64,000 nt of DNA from Hirsutella rhossiliensis (lineage: Eukaryota > Ascomycota > Sordariomycetes > Hypocreales > Ophiocordycipitaceae), in contig NW_025408675.1 in assembly GCF_020360975.1 (NCBI RefSeq), forward strand, positions 1,612,001 through 1,676,000. Reading direction: 5' to 3'. Position numbers and translations under genes: made by a program. Of this stretch, positions 13,692 through 26,986 are shown one piece after another. How positions within the stretch are numbered: position 1 is the stretch's first letter; every line of letters begins with the position of its first letter. The notes beneath the pieces were generated by a model. The model was not told the DNA's origin. It made no database searches and worked only from the letters and a program-made list of their open reading frames with translations.

Positions 13692-16600
13692 AATGTAAGA
13701 AGAGCAAGGGAAAGCCGGGATGGAAGGCGCGGGCTCTGATCGACTACATTCAAAGCAAAGTCGAGCTGAGAAGGATGAAGGGAGCAGTAACCATGAAAAG
13801 GGATCCAGAGCGAGTGGTAAGGCATGGAAGATTAAGAGAACAGAAGAACAAGAAGACGGGAGGCGGAATAGATGATTGTGATGATGAAATACAGCATCAG
13901 TGGCCAGTGCCAGACAGGGCGGGTAGCGAGGGCCGTGGAGCAAGCCCACGTTGCAGCACGCACGTTCTATGAGATATATCGGCCATCGGCAACTTCTGCA
14001 TGGTGGCGAGCTGCTCGAACCACCCCCGCCGGCTCCCCGAGCTGCTGGTCTTGCGCCCCCCAGTCTCCTGCCCCATTTATGTGCCCTGTGGCCCCCGTCC
14101 AGGCTCCTCCGCGCCATCCCCCCCCGGTCTTGTCTCGCCCTATGTGAGTAACTACCCCGTAAGTGAAGCCATGGTATGTGGGTATGTGATACGTGTTGCA
14201 GCTCGAAATACATATATATGTGTGTAGTGAAGTGAGCGGATCAGTCAGTAGAGGTGACTCGTGTATCCTTGATGAGGACGTCGGCTGAGCTCCTCGGAGG
14301 CAAAAGCGAAATCGTGGAGAAACTGGACGGAGGAGCAGCACGGAGAGCAACAGTCGTCTCTTCCACTCTCACTCTCGCCTTTTCTCTCCCCGCCTCGGCG
14401 CCTATTTTGGTTGTCTTCACATGTGCGGCGGCAGCGTGACCGGGCCCTGGTAACAAGTTGGGGGCGAGAGCGCCGAACCACGGGCCCCGCAGCCACTGTG
14501 GGGATGGAGAGAGGTGCAGACAAACAGAGAGGGGGGCCACTGCCGAGAGAAAGAAAATCGGTAAATGAAATTAGATAAAACAAAAAAAGCCAAGAGAGAG
14601 CCGGAAGAAGACTGGGACTCGGGGCACCAGGCGTTGTAGATGAGATGTGGTACAGTACCAGAACTACTCCAGCAATCTAGCCCTCGTATAGCCGTAGACG
14701 AGTCTTGTCGGGGCAGGACTGGGACTCGAGTAGCCTGTGCCCGAGAGACATGGTCGGCTGCGGCACCCGAAAGGTCTATGTACCTTCGTAGAGGCAGACC
14801 TGGAAGAGAGAGGGGGGCAAGAAAAGTCCCCCGGATGGAGCGTGAGAGCAGCAGTGAGGACCGGAGAGGCGCTGGATGGAGGAGGGAGGGACAGTCGAGA
14901 GTAGCAGAGTGTGGAGACCGGCCAGTGAAGCACAGCATGACCAGCTCGCGGCCCACCGGGGCCTTATTGCGGCCTCGCATGTAGCCTGGGATCGAAAAGA
15001 TGCTTGCTCCGTCCTTACGGGCAAGGAACGACTTGCACTAGGGGCTGGAGAAGTCGAGGGCACATCACTCAAGACACCATGGCAACATGAGAACAGCCCC
15101 GTCTCGGTCTCACTCACCATGGCTGGCGAGAGCCCGCCAATGCCCCCAAGTGGGCCAACGTCTCGTTCGTCCTTGTTCGCACTCAGAACCAAGACCCCGG
15201 GAACGGCGGACGGAAGCCCGGCGCCGGCGTCGGAGCAGATGGGGCAATCCCCAAACCCCCGCCCAGGGCCAATCAAGTGCCATGGGGATTGGATGCTGCA
15301 GACTACTTCATGTAGGTAACGAAGATGTGTACTGTAGCAGCGTGACGTGCGGCGCGTATGTACACACATGACGTGTGAGTTGAGCCCATGTACAGTATGC
15401 ACACAGGTTCCATGCTATCGCGCGCATATAGACGGGCGAGAAGCCAAGGTCTTTTTGCTAGCCATCGACTAACTAGCATTTTTCTCCATCGGAAAGGTGG
15501 AGACTGGCGAGGAGAGTCAACAAAAGGTCGGCTCCTCCGTGGCTGCAGTGGACAATGAACAACCTTCCTCTTTGCCCCTTTTCTGGGCCCCCTAATTACT
15601 ATTGAAGCTATGGAGATGCAGAACGCGTGACTTGAACCGGCGCCAGCGGACTCTGCTTTGCTTCCAGCCGCCGCCTCCTAGAGAAGCTGCCTGCTCTCCC
15701 TGCTTTTGCGTATCCTGTCTCCCCACATTCATATTCCTCGCCGCTGTCGTCACGGGCCACGCCCCAAGATGCGCTGCCGTTGCAGCCCGGCGCTCGCCTC
15801 TCGGCCATTGGCCCGTGGCCCTCGAGGCGCTGCCCGTCGGCCGTCAGTGGCAGTGTTTGTCTTCGGGCACATGCTGTAGCTGGAAGCGGGCGCTCGTGCA
15901 CTCAGCCAGTCCTTGTCCATCGTTTCCATGAACTTGCGCATCGGCCCAAAAGGCTTGTCTGCATCTGCATACGTGCAGCACGTATCCAGTTACGCCCGTT
16001 GCCGGGGAGGGGGGCAGGCCAAAGCGCCTAATAAATCGCATCACGCACTTCGTACTTGACAACTGTGTGTAGTACGGCTTGTGGAGTGGCACCACCGGGC
16101 CACGACCTTGCTGCAGACGACCCCTGTCTGCGTGTCTTTTTCTATATCCGAGCATCCGGCGCAACTGAGGATGACGGACCGAAGAGCCGATTTTAAAAGG
16201 GAAAGAAACGAAGAGGAAAGCCCGGCACCTGAGGCATGCCTCAAAGCATACATGCAAGCATTGAAGCACCCCATGTTGGATATCGAGCTTCATGTCAATA
16301 ACTGGCCCGGTACAGATATGCAAAGACTGAAACAATCGAGGCTAAAACAGCCCCTTGGAGCGACTACCTTTACTGCTCCGCCGTGGGTGGCGGCCGGCCG
16401 TCACCCTGGCATATCCCCGGTACGGAGCACAGCAGAGCGCCGGCCGGCATATGACATTCCGGTCTTTGCACTACGTTGCCCTGCTCAGACGCTTCTCCTC
16501 CCGCTGCTCTTTTTACTATCCCCACTTCCCCAACGCTATGCAGAAGTTCCATCCTGGTTGGCAGGCAAGGCGAGCCGATCGATCTTCCGGATCCCCTTTC

Positions 16601-19600
16601 CTAGATGCGCTTTTAGCCTGCGATTGCCCACGTTGACACACAAGCGAGGGGGACGACTGCGTCTCATGCAATGGGACCGCCTTACGTTTGGGGCATCATC
16701 ACACTGTACTTGTCGCCAAGGCTGCCGGCTGAGAGCATGACGCTCGAACAGCTGGCCGGACGACATGTGCATGAGCCGCCATGTCTATGCTGCGCCACGT
16801 CCTACAAAAGCAGTCCCGGCTGTTTCCCCGGTGCGTGAAATCTAGAGGCTTCACGGGCGGGGGAATGAAGAGCTTGTCGGGAGAGCTTTTGTTTGGTAGG
16901 TGTCTGTTGCTCCGAGCATGGAGTGATGAGATCTTGTCTTCCCCGCCGTATCATTCATCTTCGATCGGTCGTATCATCTCATGAAATCTCGGCTTACCCT
17001 CCCCCACGGTTCCAAATCCCTTGTTCTGTCAGGGATATGGAATGTACGTGATTAATAGCAGTGCAGGCTCATCGAAGAGGGCGGCCGGGGTCTCTGCCGG
17101 AAGTCATGCTCAGCATCATTCTCTTTAGTGTAGAGCTCATCATCTCTGCATGGTCGAGTAAGTACTTTGACTTCATGTTATCAAGGCCTGGTGTTCTCGC
17201 ACACGCATTGAGACTCGCAAGGTCAGGTATCGAAAGCGTCCCCCTTCCCTTCTCGGGCCAACTTGCGGCCGATATGCTTGCTCCCTATGACACTGACCTT
17301 AGCGTTGCGGTCTTGGCGTTGTGGCAAGACGCTTGACTGGAATCACTGGGGTGGGGGGCCCGGGCATCGACATGTCTCCCTCAAAGCGAGACTCCTCATT
17401 TTCAGCGGGACGGCTGCCAGAAGTCGACGATGTGTATGAGAGAGCAAGTGACTTCAAGAGACAGCCATGAGGTAGCCAACCATCGAGGACCCAGCGTCAG
17501 GCTTACTGCCCGCGCCCCAGTCGCTACCGAAGGGGAGCAAGCAAGCCGCGATCAACCGGCAGCCTTGAAGGGGAGGCTTGGAATGACAAGAGAATGCCAA
17601 GGCGAGATAGCCGCGTTTCCCAAGGTTGGATGGCATTTGGCAAACTTCGACGGCGTGTTTGTAGGTCTGCCGGAAGCCTTCAGCGGCCAGATAGCCCGTG
17701 ATTCTGCATGTAGACCGCAGTTTGGTTGAAAGGTCTTGTCTGCGAATCAAATCCTCGGACACATCATCTTGCATGGCTTCGTGCCATTTACCTGCATTGA
17801 GTGCTTGCCTGGACCCTCGGTGGATAGATTAAACATCATACTGCTTGCCCGTGCCGCTTACCTCGCACCGCCGGCTCTCATATAGCATCAGTTGCCGCCG
17901 TCTTTGATTCGCCAACTGGACCCCGGCACTGGAGAACAAGGTCAATAATCAGGTAAAAGGAAGGAGGCTCGAGCTGGGGAGAGACTAAAGGGGCGGGAGA
18001 AAGCGGGTGAATACCTGGCTTCAACGTATTATAGCCTTTACGACAGGCATTACTTTGCCGCGAGACGGCCGTACATGTATCCCGTTACCCAAGCCGTGCC
18101 TGGTCGGGCCGGACGCCGACGTGGTTGATTTACGACCAAGACAAGAGTAAGCGGGGAAAGCAAGCAAAATCTACCATCGTCAGCTCAACTTGCTGACTAC
18201 ATAGGGACTGCTGCTTCGTCCGGGTTCTTTGCGGCGGACATTGTCTCTGAGGGGTGGTGGCTCCCCCCCAGTCGCATCTTGTCTTGCCCTTGACACGTCA
18301 AGCGCCTCGGCGGTATCATCATCGGCGGCGCCAGCCACGCTTCCCGTGCCGCCTCCGCTATCTTCTCTTCTCTCCCAAAGCACATGCATCCAGGACCTAC
18401 CCCTCCCGACCAGAGCCTTGCTGTTGCGCTCCGCTTGCTCTGCCGAGGAGGGCAACTTGTTGTAGCCGTAGTCGGTGGCAGGGCCCGCCAACCAGCAATA
18501 ACCACGTCGGAGCTCGGGGGGGGGGGACTCTTCGAGGACATGGGGCCATGCATGTACGCATCGATCTGCCTGCAATTACGGAGTGCCGATCGTGACTATG
18601 ACACAGACGCACTGGTCGTGCAGCGCCAGGAAGATGCAGCGGCATCTGCACTGGGGTCTCGCAGCTCGAGATGCAAGTGTGCTCGCTGACCGGGGATGCA
18701 TCGAAGGCAGCCACATGGTCAAGCCTGTCAGCCGCCAGAAACCAATGGCTGCCGTGCTCAGGGCATCCTGTACCTTGCATCATCCCCGATGGACGAATAG
18801 CTGCTAGCGTACGGAGTACATCCATGTTGATGCATGCACGTATGCTAGATGGCTGTCTTGGTGCAGTAATGGGAATCGACACATCGTCACTGACCTGTGA
18901 CTTGGCGTCGGTTAGGACCCCCGGCGCCGGCGTCCAGTCAAAGGGTAAGGTACATGCAAGACTGACCGCACCTCGCACACCGGTATGCTCGCTGGCAACA
19001 AGAGAAACCACCAAGGTATAAAGTAGAAGGGTCAAGTTCTTTGTAGGAAGTGAGGCGTTGTGAGCCGAGGAGAAAGAAAGGGGGTTGACCAAGGCGCTCG
19101 ACCACCACGACTTGGGACTTGTCGTCTTCTTTCTTTGGTTTATCTACTGCTTCTTTTCATCCTTCTTGTCGAATATCTTGGCCGTTCTCAGTAGTTTTTG
19201 TGCAGGCCGAGACACCGGCACTGGGCTCTTAATTTCTTGATATTGGACTTAACAAGTGCTTCCTTTTCTTGCAGGCTTGGAAAAGGCACTCCAGGCTGAT
19301 AATGACGAACTCTAGCCGCTCGGGAAAATGCTCCTTAAGCCATTGCTCTTGGACGAACGATAACCTGTGCTGCGTTTTCCAGACCCAGCATGTCATTCGT
19401 GGCCTGGCTCACCCCGACGCTCATCATGTTGTGATTCCGTTTTTCTTCGAGCATGTCTGTTGCAATTATCACGTCGATGGCCGTCTTAACCTTTCTGAGC
19501 TCACCATTCCGACCTGATGATTTCGATAGGGCTCATGGACAGGGGACATGTCTGACAAGATAACGTATGTCAGTAGTTTCCATTGACATGCCACACCCAT

Positions 19601-20963
19601 ACTTGGCCGATTCGATAGACATCTGCGAGAGAGGTCTGACTTGAAATGTGGTAACACACCTGGACGATGCTCCGTCCCCGCATGGGGTCAAGGGTGAGCA
19701 GCATCCACGCCAGGATGATATGGGCCCATGGGGGAGGTGAACAGGGGCATTTTCGATTAGGTGACAGGTCGCCTCGCTTCCCAACGAGCCATGACAACAG
19801 CCGGGCTCTTGATCTTGCTGCCGCTCTGCCCGAGATGCAACAATGACGTGGAGAGCCGCCGTTGAGGTATACCCATGTCGGCCGTGGACTTGTGAACTGC
19901 GGTAAGGCTGCTAGGACTCTAGGAGCTTGCAGACCAAGACAAGGAAATTCAGTGTCCAACACCACTCTCGCCCTGCTCACACCCACCGCCGAGAGCGGCG
20001 AGGAGACGGGTCTCACGTCCTCCATCAAGTGCAATCGAATCGTCTCTACTTTCTTCCGCAATCACTGATGTTCTGCTGCGCGCCGCACCAACACAGACAA
20101 CATGATGGACGACGCTACTATCTATTGGGTTTTGCTTCCTGCTTCTCTTCGTCTCCTTTGGAACCGAAAACTTGGCTCAACTTTGGCGGTCCCGCGTGAC
20201 GACGTCTCGCACGCCGTTACCCTGCCATGGGGCGTCAGTACGTCGACGTGGAATTTAGCCTGGTCTATTGGATCATGCTCTGTCTTGACGGCCACGTGCA
20301 TTGTGAAATGGTCGAATTTGAGAGGGCGCAGTACTGTAGCTGTCGAGTTCAGGGTTCTGCCTCGCTTGAGTCGTGGAGATGCGTCATTCCGGAAACACTT
20401 GGTGTCTGCAAACATGTAACTGCGATGATGATTCCTGACGATGGGCAGCGGGATTCAGTAAAGAAAACCTCTCAACGTAGTCCGTAGACCGATTAACCTG
20501 TGACTGGGCAAGCTGGGGAACAGTTGAAGCTGCGTGCCAACGAGATGTGCCGCGTATATGCTACCAAGCCGGCGCAGGTGACGATAGCCATTGGATCTTC
20601 ACTGAAGAGATTCGAACAGAAGAAAAGGAAGCGCGAGGCGGTGTCTATGCGGAGGCATTTCTGAGGACTGAAGTTTGAGAGACGGTTCGCAGAGGGACGG
20701 AGGACAAGGGCGCCGTCACGTGACAGCGCAACGCCACGCGACGGCAGCTGGAGACGCGCGCTAGACTGGCGTGGACCCCTTAAACTCGGCACTTGTTTAT
20801 GCGCGCCGCACCATCGTAATGCCCAACGACCTCTGCAAAGAACACAAAGAACACCGATACATGAGCAGACGCCCGCGCACATCTTTGGCCTCCATCTTGC
20901 CCCTGCCGTCGCAAACCGCGGAGTAAACGGCGCTCGACCCATGAACCACCGCGCGCCCTCCAA
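13692..20963. other. 7.3 kb interval without a supported gene
   Basis: Between the divergently oriented bZIP and deacetylase genes. Many chance ORFs of 60-230 residues occur on both strands, but none shows a recognisable domain, a plausible splice chain or low-bias coding character. The longest (14,776-15,402 minus, 16,081-16,740 plus, 18,397-19,092 minus) are rich in Arg, Pro, Cys and Ser as shadow frames are. Poly-pyrimidine stretches occur near 13,760-15,000 and are consistent with long 5' leaders. It probably contains the promoter and leader of the bZIP gene. Confidence 0.6.
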
Positions 20964-23900
20964 ATGCTGTCCCCTTCTCAAGCGACGCGGCGCCAGTCGG
21001 CTGCAAACGTCACCAAAGACGACGATGACGACGACGGCGGCCTGACGCAGTCGCTCAGAGAGCTGTCTCTCGCCTCGCAGACGGCCAACCCGGACAAATC
21101 CCCCCGTCTGCAGACTGCCTCGTCTCCCCTGCAGCCGTCATCCTCGCGACGCTCCTCGACCACGTCGGCTCGCTCTCAACTGCCCTCGCGTAGCCCTTCG
21201 AATGGGCGAGACTCTCGCGCGTCGCGCAACGGCACGCCTCGCAACGGCACGCCTACCCTCATTCGCAAGGCGTCGGTGAACTCGTTGCACACGGCAAATG
21301 GCCCCGCGGCGACGCTGTCGGCCTCGCGCCGCTCGAGCTCCGCCCGAGTCATGTCTCCGACAACCAGGGCGGTAATGACGGCCCAAGAGGATGGGAAACC
21401 ACGGCCCACTGCGCATTCGATAGCGAGAAACCATTTCATAGCCGAGCTCGAAGCCCTCCATGGCCCAGAGTCCACCCTCTCGACCGAGACCATCGTCATC
21501 CTCAACGACGCCGTCTACGGCCACCGATTCTCCCGCCCACGAACCTCGCGCAGCGCCCTGAGCACAATTGTCGAGCGGCCCGAAAGGATAAAAGCGAGCG
21601 TTCTGGGCATCTCGACGGCCTACGTGCGCCTTGGCGGCCGTCACAGCCACGGTATGCTGCCTATTCATCCTAAGGCGGACGTGCGTTCGGTGCCGAGCAT
21701 ACCCTTTCGCATCTGCAAGACAGACCGCAAACTGCCACTCGCATCCCCCGCCGTCACCAACGTCCACGGAACCAAGTGGATGGAGGACCTCAAGCTCATG
21801 TGCGACTCAGCCGAATCCAAGCTTGCCATGGGCGGCAAGGAACTCCAGCGTCCAGAGTCGAACCGAGGCTCAGACGCGGGGCCTGCACAGAAGCTCCACG
21901 AAGGCGATCTCTATCTTTGCGCTGAGACCCTCGAGGCCATTGAGGGCGCGCTCGGCGCCGTCTGTGACGCTGTAGACGCAGTCTTCACCTCGGGCCATCG
22001 GCGGGCATTTGTCGGCGTGAGACCGCCCGGGCACCACTGCTCGGCCTCGCATCCGTCTGGCTTCTGCTGGGTCAACAACGTTCACGTCGGCATCATGCAC
22101 GCGGTGCTGGCCCACGGCCTCACGCATGCCGCCATTATCGACTTTGACCTCCACCACGGCGACGGCTCCCAAGCAATCGCCTGGCAGCACAACTCCCGAG
22201 CCGTGACGGCCTCGAAGAACGCCTCGGCCTGGAAGAAGACGTCGATAGGCTACTTTAGCATCCACGACATCAACTCGTACCCATGTGAGATGGGCGACGA
22301 CGAAAAGGTCAAAAACGCCAGCCTCTGCATCGACAACGCCCATGGCCAGTCGGTCTGGAACGTTCACCTCGAGTCGTGGAAGAGTGATGACGAGTTCTGG
22401 CGCCTGTACGATTCCAAGTACACTGTCCTTCTCGAAAAGACGCGCAAATACCTCCGGCAGCAGGCCGACCGACTGAGGGCCTCCAATCAGACCCCCAAAG
22501 CCGCCATCTTCTTCTCGGCTGGCTTCGACGCGAGCGAATGGGAGAGCGTGGGGATGCAGCGCCACCAAGTCAACGTTCCCACCGATTTCTACGCCAGACT
22601 CAGCCGGGACGTGGTCAAACTTGCGGCCGAAGAGGACCTGCACGTGGACGGGCGCATCATCAGCGTCCTCGAGGGCGGCTACAGCGACAGAGCCCTCTTT
22701 TCGGGCATCTTTAGCCACCTAAGCGGGCTCGTCGGCGACCCGGTGCGGACGCCTGGAAGAGCCGCCTCGGGAACGGACCCGGGAAACAGTGCTGTGGCCG
22801 AAGCCGACGCCGGATTTGACAGGGAGTGTTTTGCAGCGACGGTCCATCGCCACGATCCTGCGTGGTGGGCGAGCGCAGAACTTGATAAGCTGGAACGACC
22901 TCCAGAACCGCCTTCGCCTCCGCGCAAGCCGCGCAACTCAACGCCGCCGACATACTCGTCGCCCACGCAGGCGTCAACGGCAAAGGTGGTGGATCCTGAT
23001 AAGATGCGACGAAGCTTGTCAGGACTGTCCACCGCCAGGCCGGTCTCGCGCCCGCCTTCGCCCCCGCCCCCCGAAGTCCCATGGGTGGTGGCAGCTCATG
23101 AGCTTTCCAAGCTCATCATCCCAGCCGGACGCCAGACCGACAGCTGCAGACCCGAAGACCTCAACGCGGAAGCCACCAGGGCTCGGCGAGATCGCCAGTC
23201 GATCCTCATGGGCATCCTGCCGCCGCCGCCCCCTGAGCCATCGAGCCGACCTACATCGAGGATGGCTCTGCGCGGGCGAAAGCCCAAAATAATCATTCCC
23301 ATCGATGAAGAGGCCGTTGAGCAGCGGCCAAAGTCGCGCCGGAAAACCGTTGGGGTACCCATGGCCTCCCAAGACGAGGTAGGATCCCAAGGCCAAGTAG
23401 ACGTGACGAGACTAATTTTACCCTGCGTCAGCCTTTGGCTCGCGCACAATCCTCCCTCTCCAATGAGTTTCCGTCCAAGACTGTCAATCGACGTCTTAGT
23501 GTGTCATCGACTTCCGTCAAGGCGGCCAGCCAGGAGTCACCCCAGCTGGAGACAGTCAGCAACGTCGATCGTCCGGCTTCGGCAACGAGCTCGCGGTCCC
23601 AGGGCATCGGCAAGCTGACGGTGAAGAGGACCCGAACCACGGCCGCCTCTCGCAAAGAAGCTGCGCCCAAGGCCTCTCGCGCCCCCAAGAAGTCTTCCTC
23701 TCCAGCGAGAAATGGCGGTGCAGAGGCTGCATCTGCTCAGGCTTCCAGACCCTCGACAGGTCCCGATGCGCCGTCGGATGATCTCGCCGGGGCCATGGAC
23801 GGCATCACAACAGGGATGAAGAAGATTAGGATCAACCTCATCACGCAGTCCCAACGGGAGGCCAAGGAAAAGGCGCGGCTCGAAGCCGAGAAGGCCGCGT

Positions 23901-24520
23901 CGGCGGCTAGCAGTGACAGCCTTTCGATTGCTGCATCGACAGGCCAGCCGCCCCTGGCCGGTCCAAAGGCCGAAAACGACGACATCCCATCGGTCTCTAT
24001 TGCGAACGGGGCTGGCGGTGTGGCAGAACCAGCACCAGCAACTGCGCCATTGTCGCATCAGGCGATGTCGTCTCCCAGTCTCCAGTCTCCGATTGAAGAA
24101 TCCTCCCCGCCACCCATGGCCACACCCGATCCTCGACAACGTGAACCGGCCCAGCCCGAGAGCCCTCTGGACGTGCTACGCAGGAACACGCAGCAATCTG
24201 GCAATGGGGGTGCCATGTTTATTCCCTATCAGCCCGAAGGGTCGACGCCGGTGGCGGTTTCTCAGCAGGAGCCGTTGAAATGGATGCCCCCCAACGTGCC
24301 AACGCCCACTGCCAACACGCCGGTGGCAACGCCCAGCCCAGCCAAGAGGCAGGACGCCTTGTTCCACTACACGTCCGGCATCCCGTTCGCGCCGCGACTG
24401 GAGTCGGACGCGACACGGCCGGCAGTGGATGATCCGGCGAGCACAGCCCAGACGGACAGAACGGGGGCAGATCAGGGCCTGTCTTCGGTTTGGGAAGTGC
24501 CCGAAACGCCTCAGAGATGA
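20964..24520 (+). CDS. HOS3: Hos3-type histone deacetylase
   Basis: Zinc-dependent class II-like histone deacetylase of about 1,167 residues, of the fungal Hos3/HosB type. Exons 20964-23378 and 23432-24520 join in phase 0 across a 53-bp intron. The catalytic domain spans roughly residues 170-580: GVRPPGHHC at 351-359 supplies the paired active-site histidines, DFDLHHGDG at 393-401 the zinc-binding Asp and His, and SAGFDASEWE and LEGGYSD follow. A long Ser/Pro/Arg-rich tail after residue 600 is typical of this subfamily and is probably disordered. The start is the first in-frame ATG after an upstream stop. It is a conserved chromatin gene flanking the cluster, convergent with the histidinol-phosphatase gene. 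A role in silencing the cluster is possible but not shown. Confidence 0.93.
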
Positions 24521-24815
24521 GCTTATTCGCTCCGCGATGGGATATTGGGAGTAGGATCAGGGAGTGAGGCAAATGGAGTCCTAACACATTCCGGCGGTAC
24601 GAATTGGCTCCTTCACCCCGGCATAGAGCTGAGGTGAAAGTTGTTTGTTTACTTTGAGGCGATGGATTTGCTGTATGATACCCACTTGCCCTTGACCTGA
24701 ATCGACACGGTATATACATGTGTTTGCTATTTGGACGCCGTGGCTATGCCCTCCACATGCCTTACATGCTGTCACGTCTCGTGGTGCGAGGGGGCTGGCC
24801 ACGGGCAGGATCACC

Positions 24816-26047
24816 TTAGTTGAAGTGTTTCCTGAACTCTCCAAGGGACACTGCCGTCTCCTCCAGGGTCGCCGCTGTCGTCGAGCTTTCGACTTCCGGG
24901 GGCGGGCAGCGCCGAAAGGTCCAGACGTGCTCGACGCCCAGGCTCTCGAGGTAGGCGATGCCGCGGGCGTAGTTGGTCGCGATGTGGGCGATGCCGTGGC
25001 TGTCGTCGGACAGTGTGAACCTGCCGCCCAGTTTGAGCCATTCCTGGACAGCGTCAGCGTACAAACGAGCCTCTCAGCGCCATCGGGGGCCTCTGACGTC
25101 GGCAATGGCGCGGCACGGGTACGGCTCGTCGAGGCCCTTTCTGAGCGCTGCTGTGTTGCACTCGAGCCAGCCGCCTTGACGGGCGACAAGCTCGAGATTG
25201 CGCTTGACCTTGGCCCACACGCCCTCCCACTGCCTCACGTCTCTACCAGGCCTCTGGCTCAAGAGGCGAACAAGGTCAAAGTGGCCGACGACGCGGGGCT
25301 CAAGTGCCAGCAACATGTCGTGCTGCAGGTCATAGTAGTTCTCGAAGAGGCGCTCCTCGGAGCCACCGGCGGCGGCGACGGCGGCGGCGTAGGTGGGCGC
25401 GTCGTAGTCGATGGGGAGGCCGTGGACGTGGTGGACGGAGCCGATGAAGTAGTCAACGCAGGACGGGGCGGCGAGGGCGCGGACGCGGGGGGCAAAGTCG
25501 GGCCGGATGAACTCGGCCTCGAAGCCAATGAGGATGTGGATCGAGGAGGCGTATTTGGCCTGTAGGCGCTGGGCCTCGGCGAGGTAGGCTTCATGCCGGG
25601 GGGGGAGGGCGTCGAGGCTCTTCTGGGGGTCGTCTCTCTAGGGGGTGAACGGGGGTTGTGAAGATGGTGTAAGCTACTCTCTTACCTACTACCTACTCTC
25701 TTACTTGCTGTGTATATACGTGCGTGGGTTTGTGCCAGATGATGGACTTGGGAGATGGGAGTGAGGGACGACAGCAGAGCATGTAAACCACAGAGAGACA
25801 GAAGATGGGGCGTGTGTAAGCGGGCATCTTTGAAGACCAGCCCTGCGCTTGGGAGGGTGCGATGGTCAAGGAAACGCCCACGCACCTCTTCGGGATAGAG
25901 ATCGCGCTCCTCGTACCGAGGCATGTGCTCGGTCAGGCCCATGGTCTTGAAGCCCACGGAGACGGCATGGCGGACAATGTCCTCGAGCTGGTCAACGGCG
26001 TGTCCGGGGCAGAATTGGCCCGAGTGGGAATGCATCGTAAACGCCAT
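24816..26047 (-). CDS. HIS2: Histidinol-phosphatase, PHP family
   Basis: Enzyme of histidine biosynthesis that removes phosphate from histidinol phosphate; cytosolic, metal-dependent, PHP (polymerase and histidinol phosphatase) fold. Proposed exons 26047-25886, 25637-25098 and 25043-24816, all joined in phase 0, give 309 residues, about the family length. The first exon encodes MHSHSGQFCPGHA and GLTEHMPRYEE, the metal-binding HxH and TEH motifs; later come FEAEF, GSVHHVHG, VVGHFDLVR and TLSDDSHG, all family hallmarks. The first intron (248 bp) is long for this window, so a small missed exon cannot be excluded. It ends 295 bp from the deacetylase stop, tail to tail. A primary-metabolism gene that marks the left edge of the cluster. 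Confidence 0.93.
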
Positions 26048-26986
26048 GGCGATGGCGATGGCGGCGTGAGCAGCTGCTCGGCGGCTCACCAATATTCTCT
26101 GCTGGATCCGGGCCCCTCCAGATTAGGCTCAAGCTCGATCTCGGCGTTGGCGTTGGGTTCGGCCGCAAGTCACGACGATGCTTCCGTCCGACGGGGATGC
26201 CGGAGGCCACTCGGATGTGTGAAGACTGAAACTCAAACAACACGTTGCCGGCTGCGAAGCTTGAGGGGCAATGGAGCTGACGGATGAATCATCGACCCCA
26301 CATTCATTAATTCTCACGGAATCCCGTGAGCTGAAGGCGGCTGACGCCACGCAACTCTGGTGTGGGTGGTGAGAGGGGAAAGTATGAAGAACGGAGTGAA
26401 AAGTACTGCTGCAGGTGGTGTTCCTCCACTGAGAGCTGATAGCTGGCAGGCATCTGGGGCTGAAGCCAGGGGGAGGAGCAGCGGTGCCGCCATTCGGGAG
26501 TAGTGGGTTGGGATTTGATGTCTCGAGGTTGAATTCAAGTGCTTCATTGTCATGCTGCAGAGTGCCTGGCATTTTCATGATGGATGTTTGTTTATTGCGT
26601 ACAAGGGAAGCGGAGTTCTCATGTTGCCATGTTCTCATGCTGGTAATCAGGCTTCGATTGACTTATATCAATGCGGTGGTCTGTCTCGCTCGGCAGTAGA
26701 ATTTCTGAACGACGCGAGAAACGCATGCAGGATACATGAAGCTGTGCGGCAAGTTGAAATGTCGAGGGTCAAAAAAGAGGTGAGTCGCCATCATATTGCT
26801 GCGGCTGGATGCACTTACATCCGAGTCTCAAGCATGATCCGGGTTGGCTCCCGGCCCCGGGATGCACTTAGATTGCGGATTGGTGATTCAAGTACAGTAA
26901 CATAGAATACTGGATGAATTGGAACAGGGAATGAGTATTGCAATGCCGCCCAACGGTTACGGCCTAATGCACGCCCAGAGCTGACC
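26048..26986. other. Gap between histidinol-phosphatase and cluster
   Basis: Promoter side of the histidinol-phosphatase gene and 3' side of the first cluster P450. A 169-residue open frame (26,129-26,638, minus) lies just upstream of the phosphatase start and has no recognisable domain; it is taken as leader or chance. No RNA gene or repeat is seen. Confidence 0.6.

Noticed and set aside
14776..15402. 208-residue minus-strand open frame
   Set aside because: Cys/Ser/His-rich shadow-like composition, no domain, overlapped by equally long frames on the other strand.
16081..16740. 219-residue plus-strand open frame
   Set aside because: No motif, no homology recognised, composition of random GC-rich sequence.
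18397..19092. 231-residue minus-strand open frame
   Set aside because: Overlaps other chance frames and shows no family signature or plausible splicing.
21870..22718. 282-residue minus-strand frame
   Set aside because: Antisense shadow of the deacetylase catalytic domain.
24720..25565. 281-residue plus-strand frame
   Set aside because: Antisense shadow of the histidinol-phosphatase exons.
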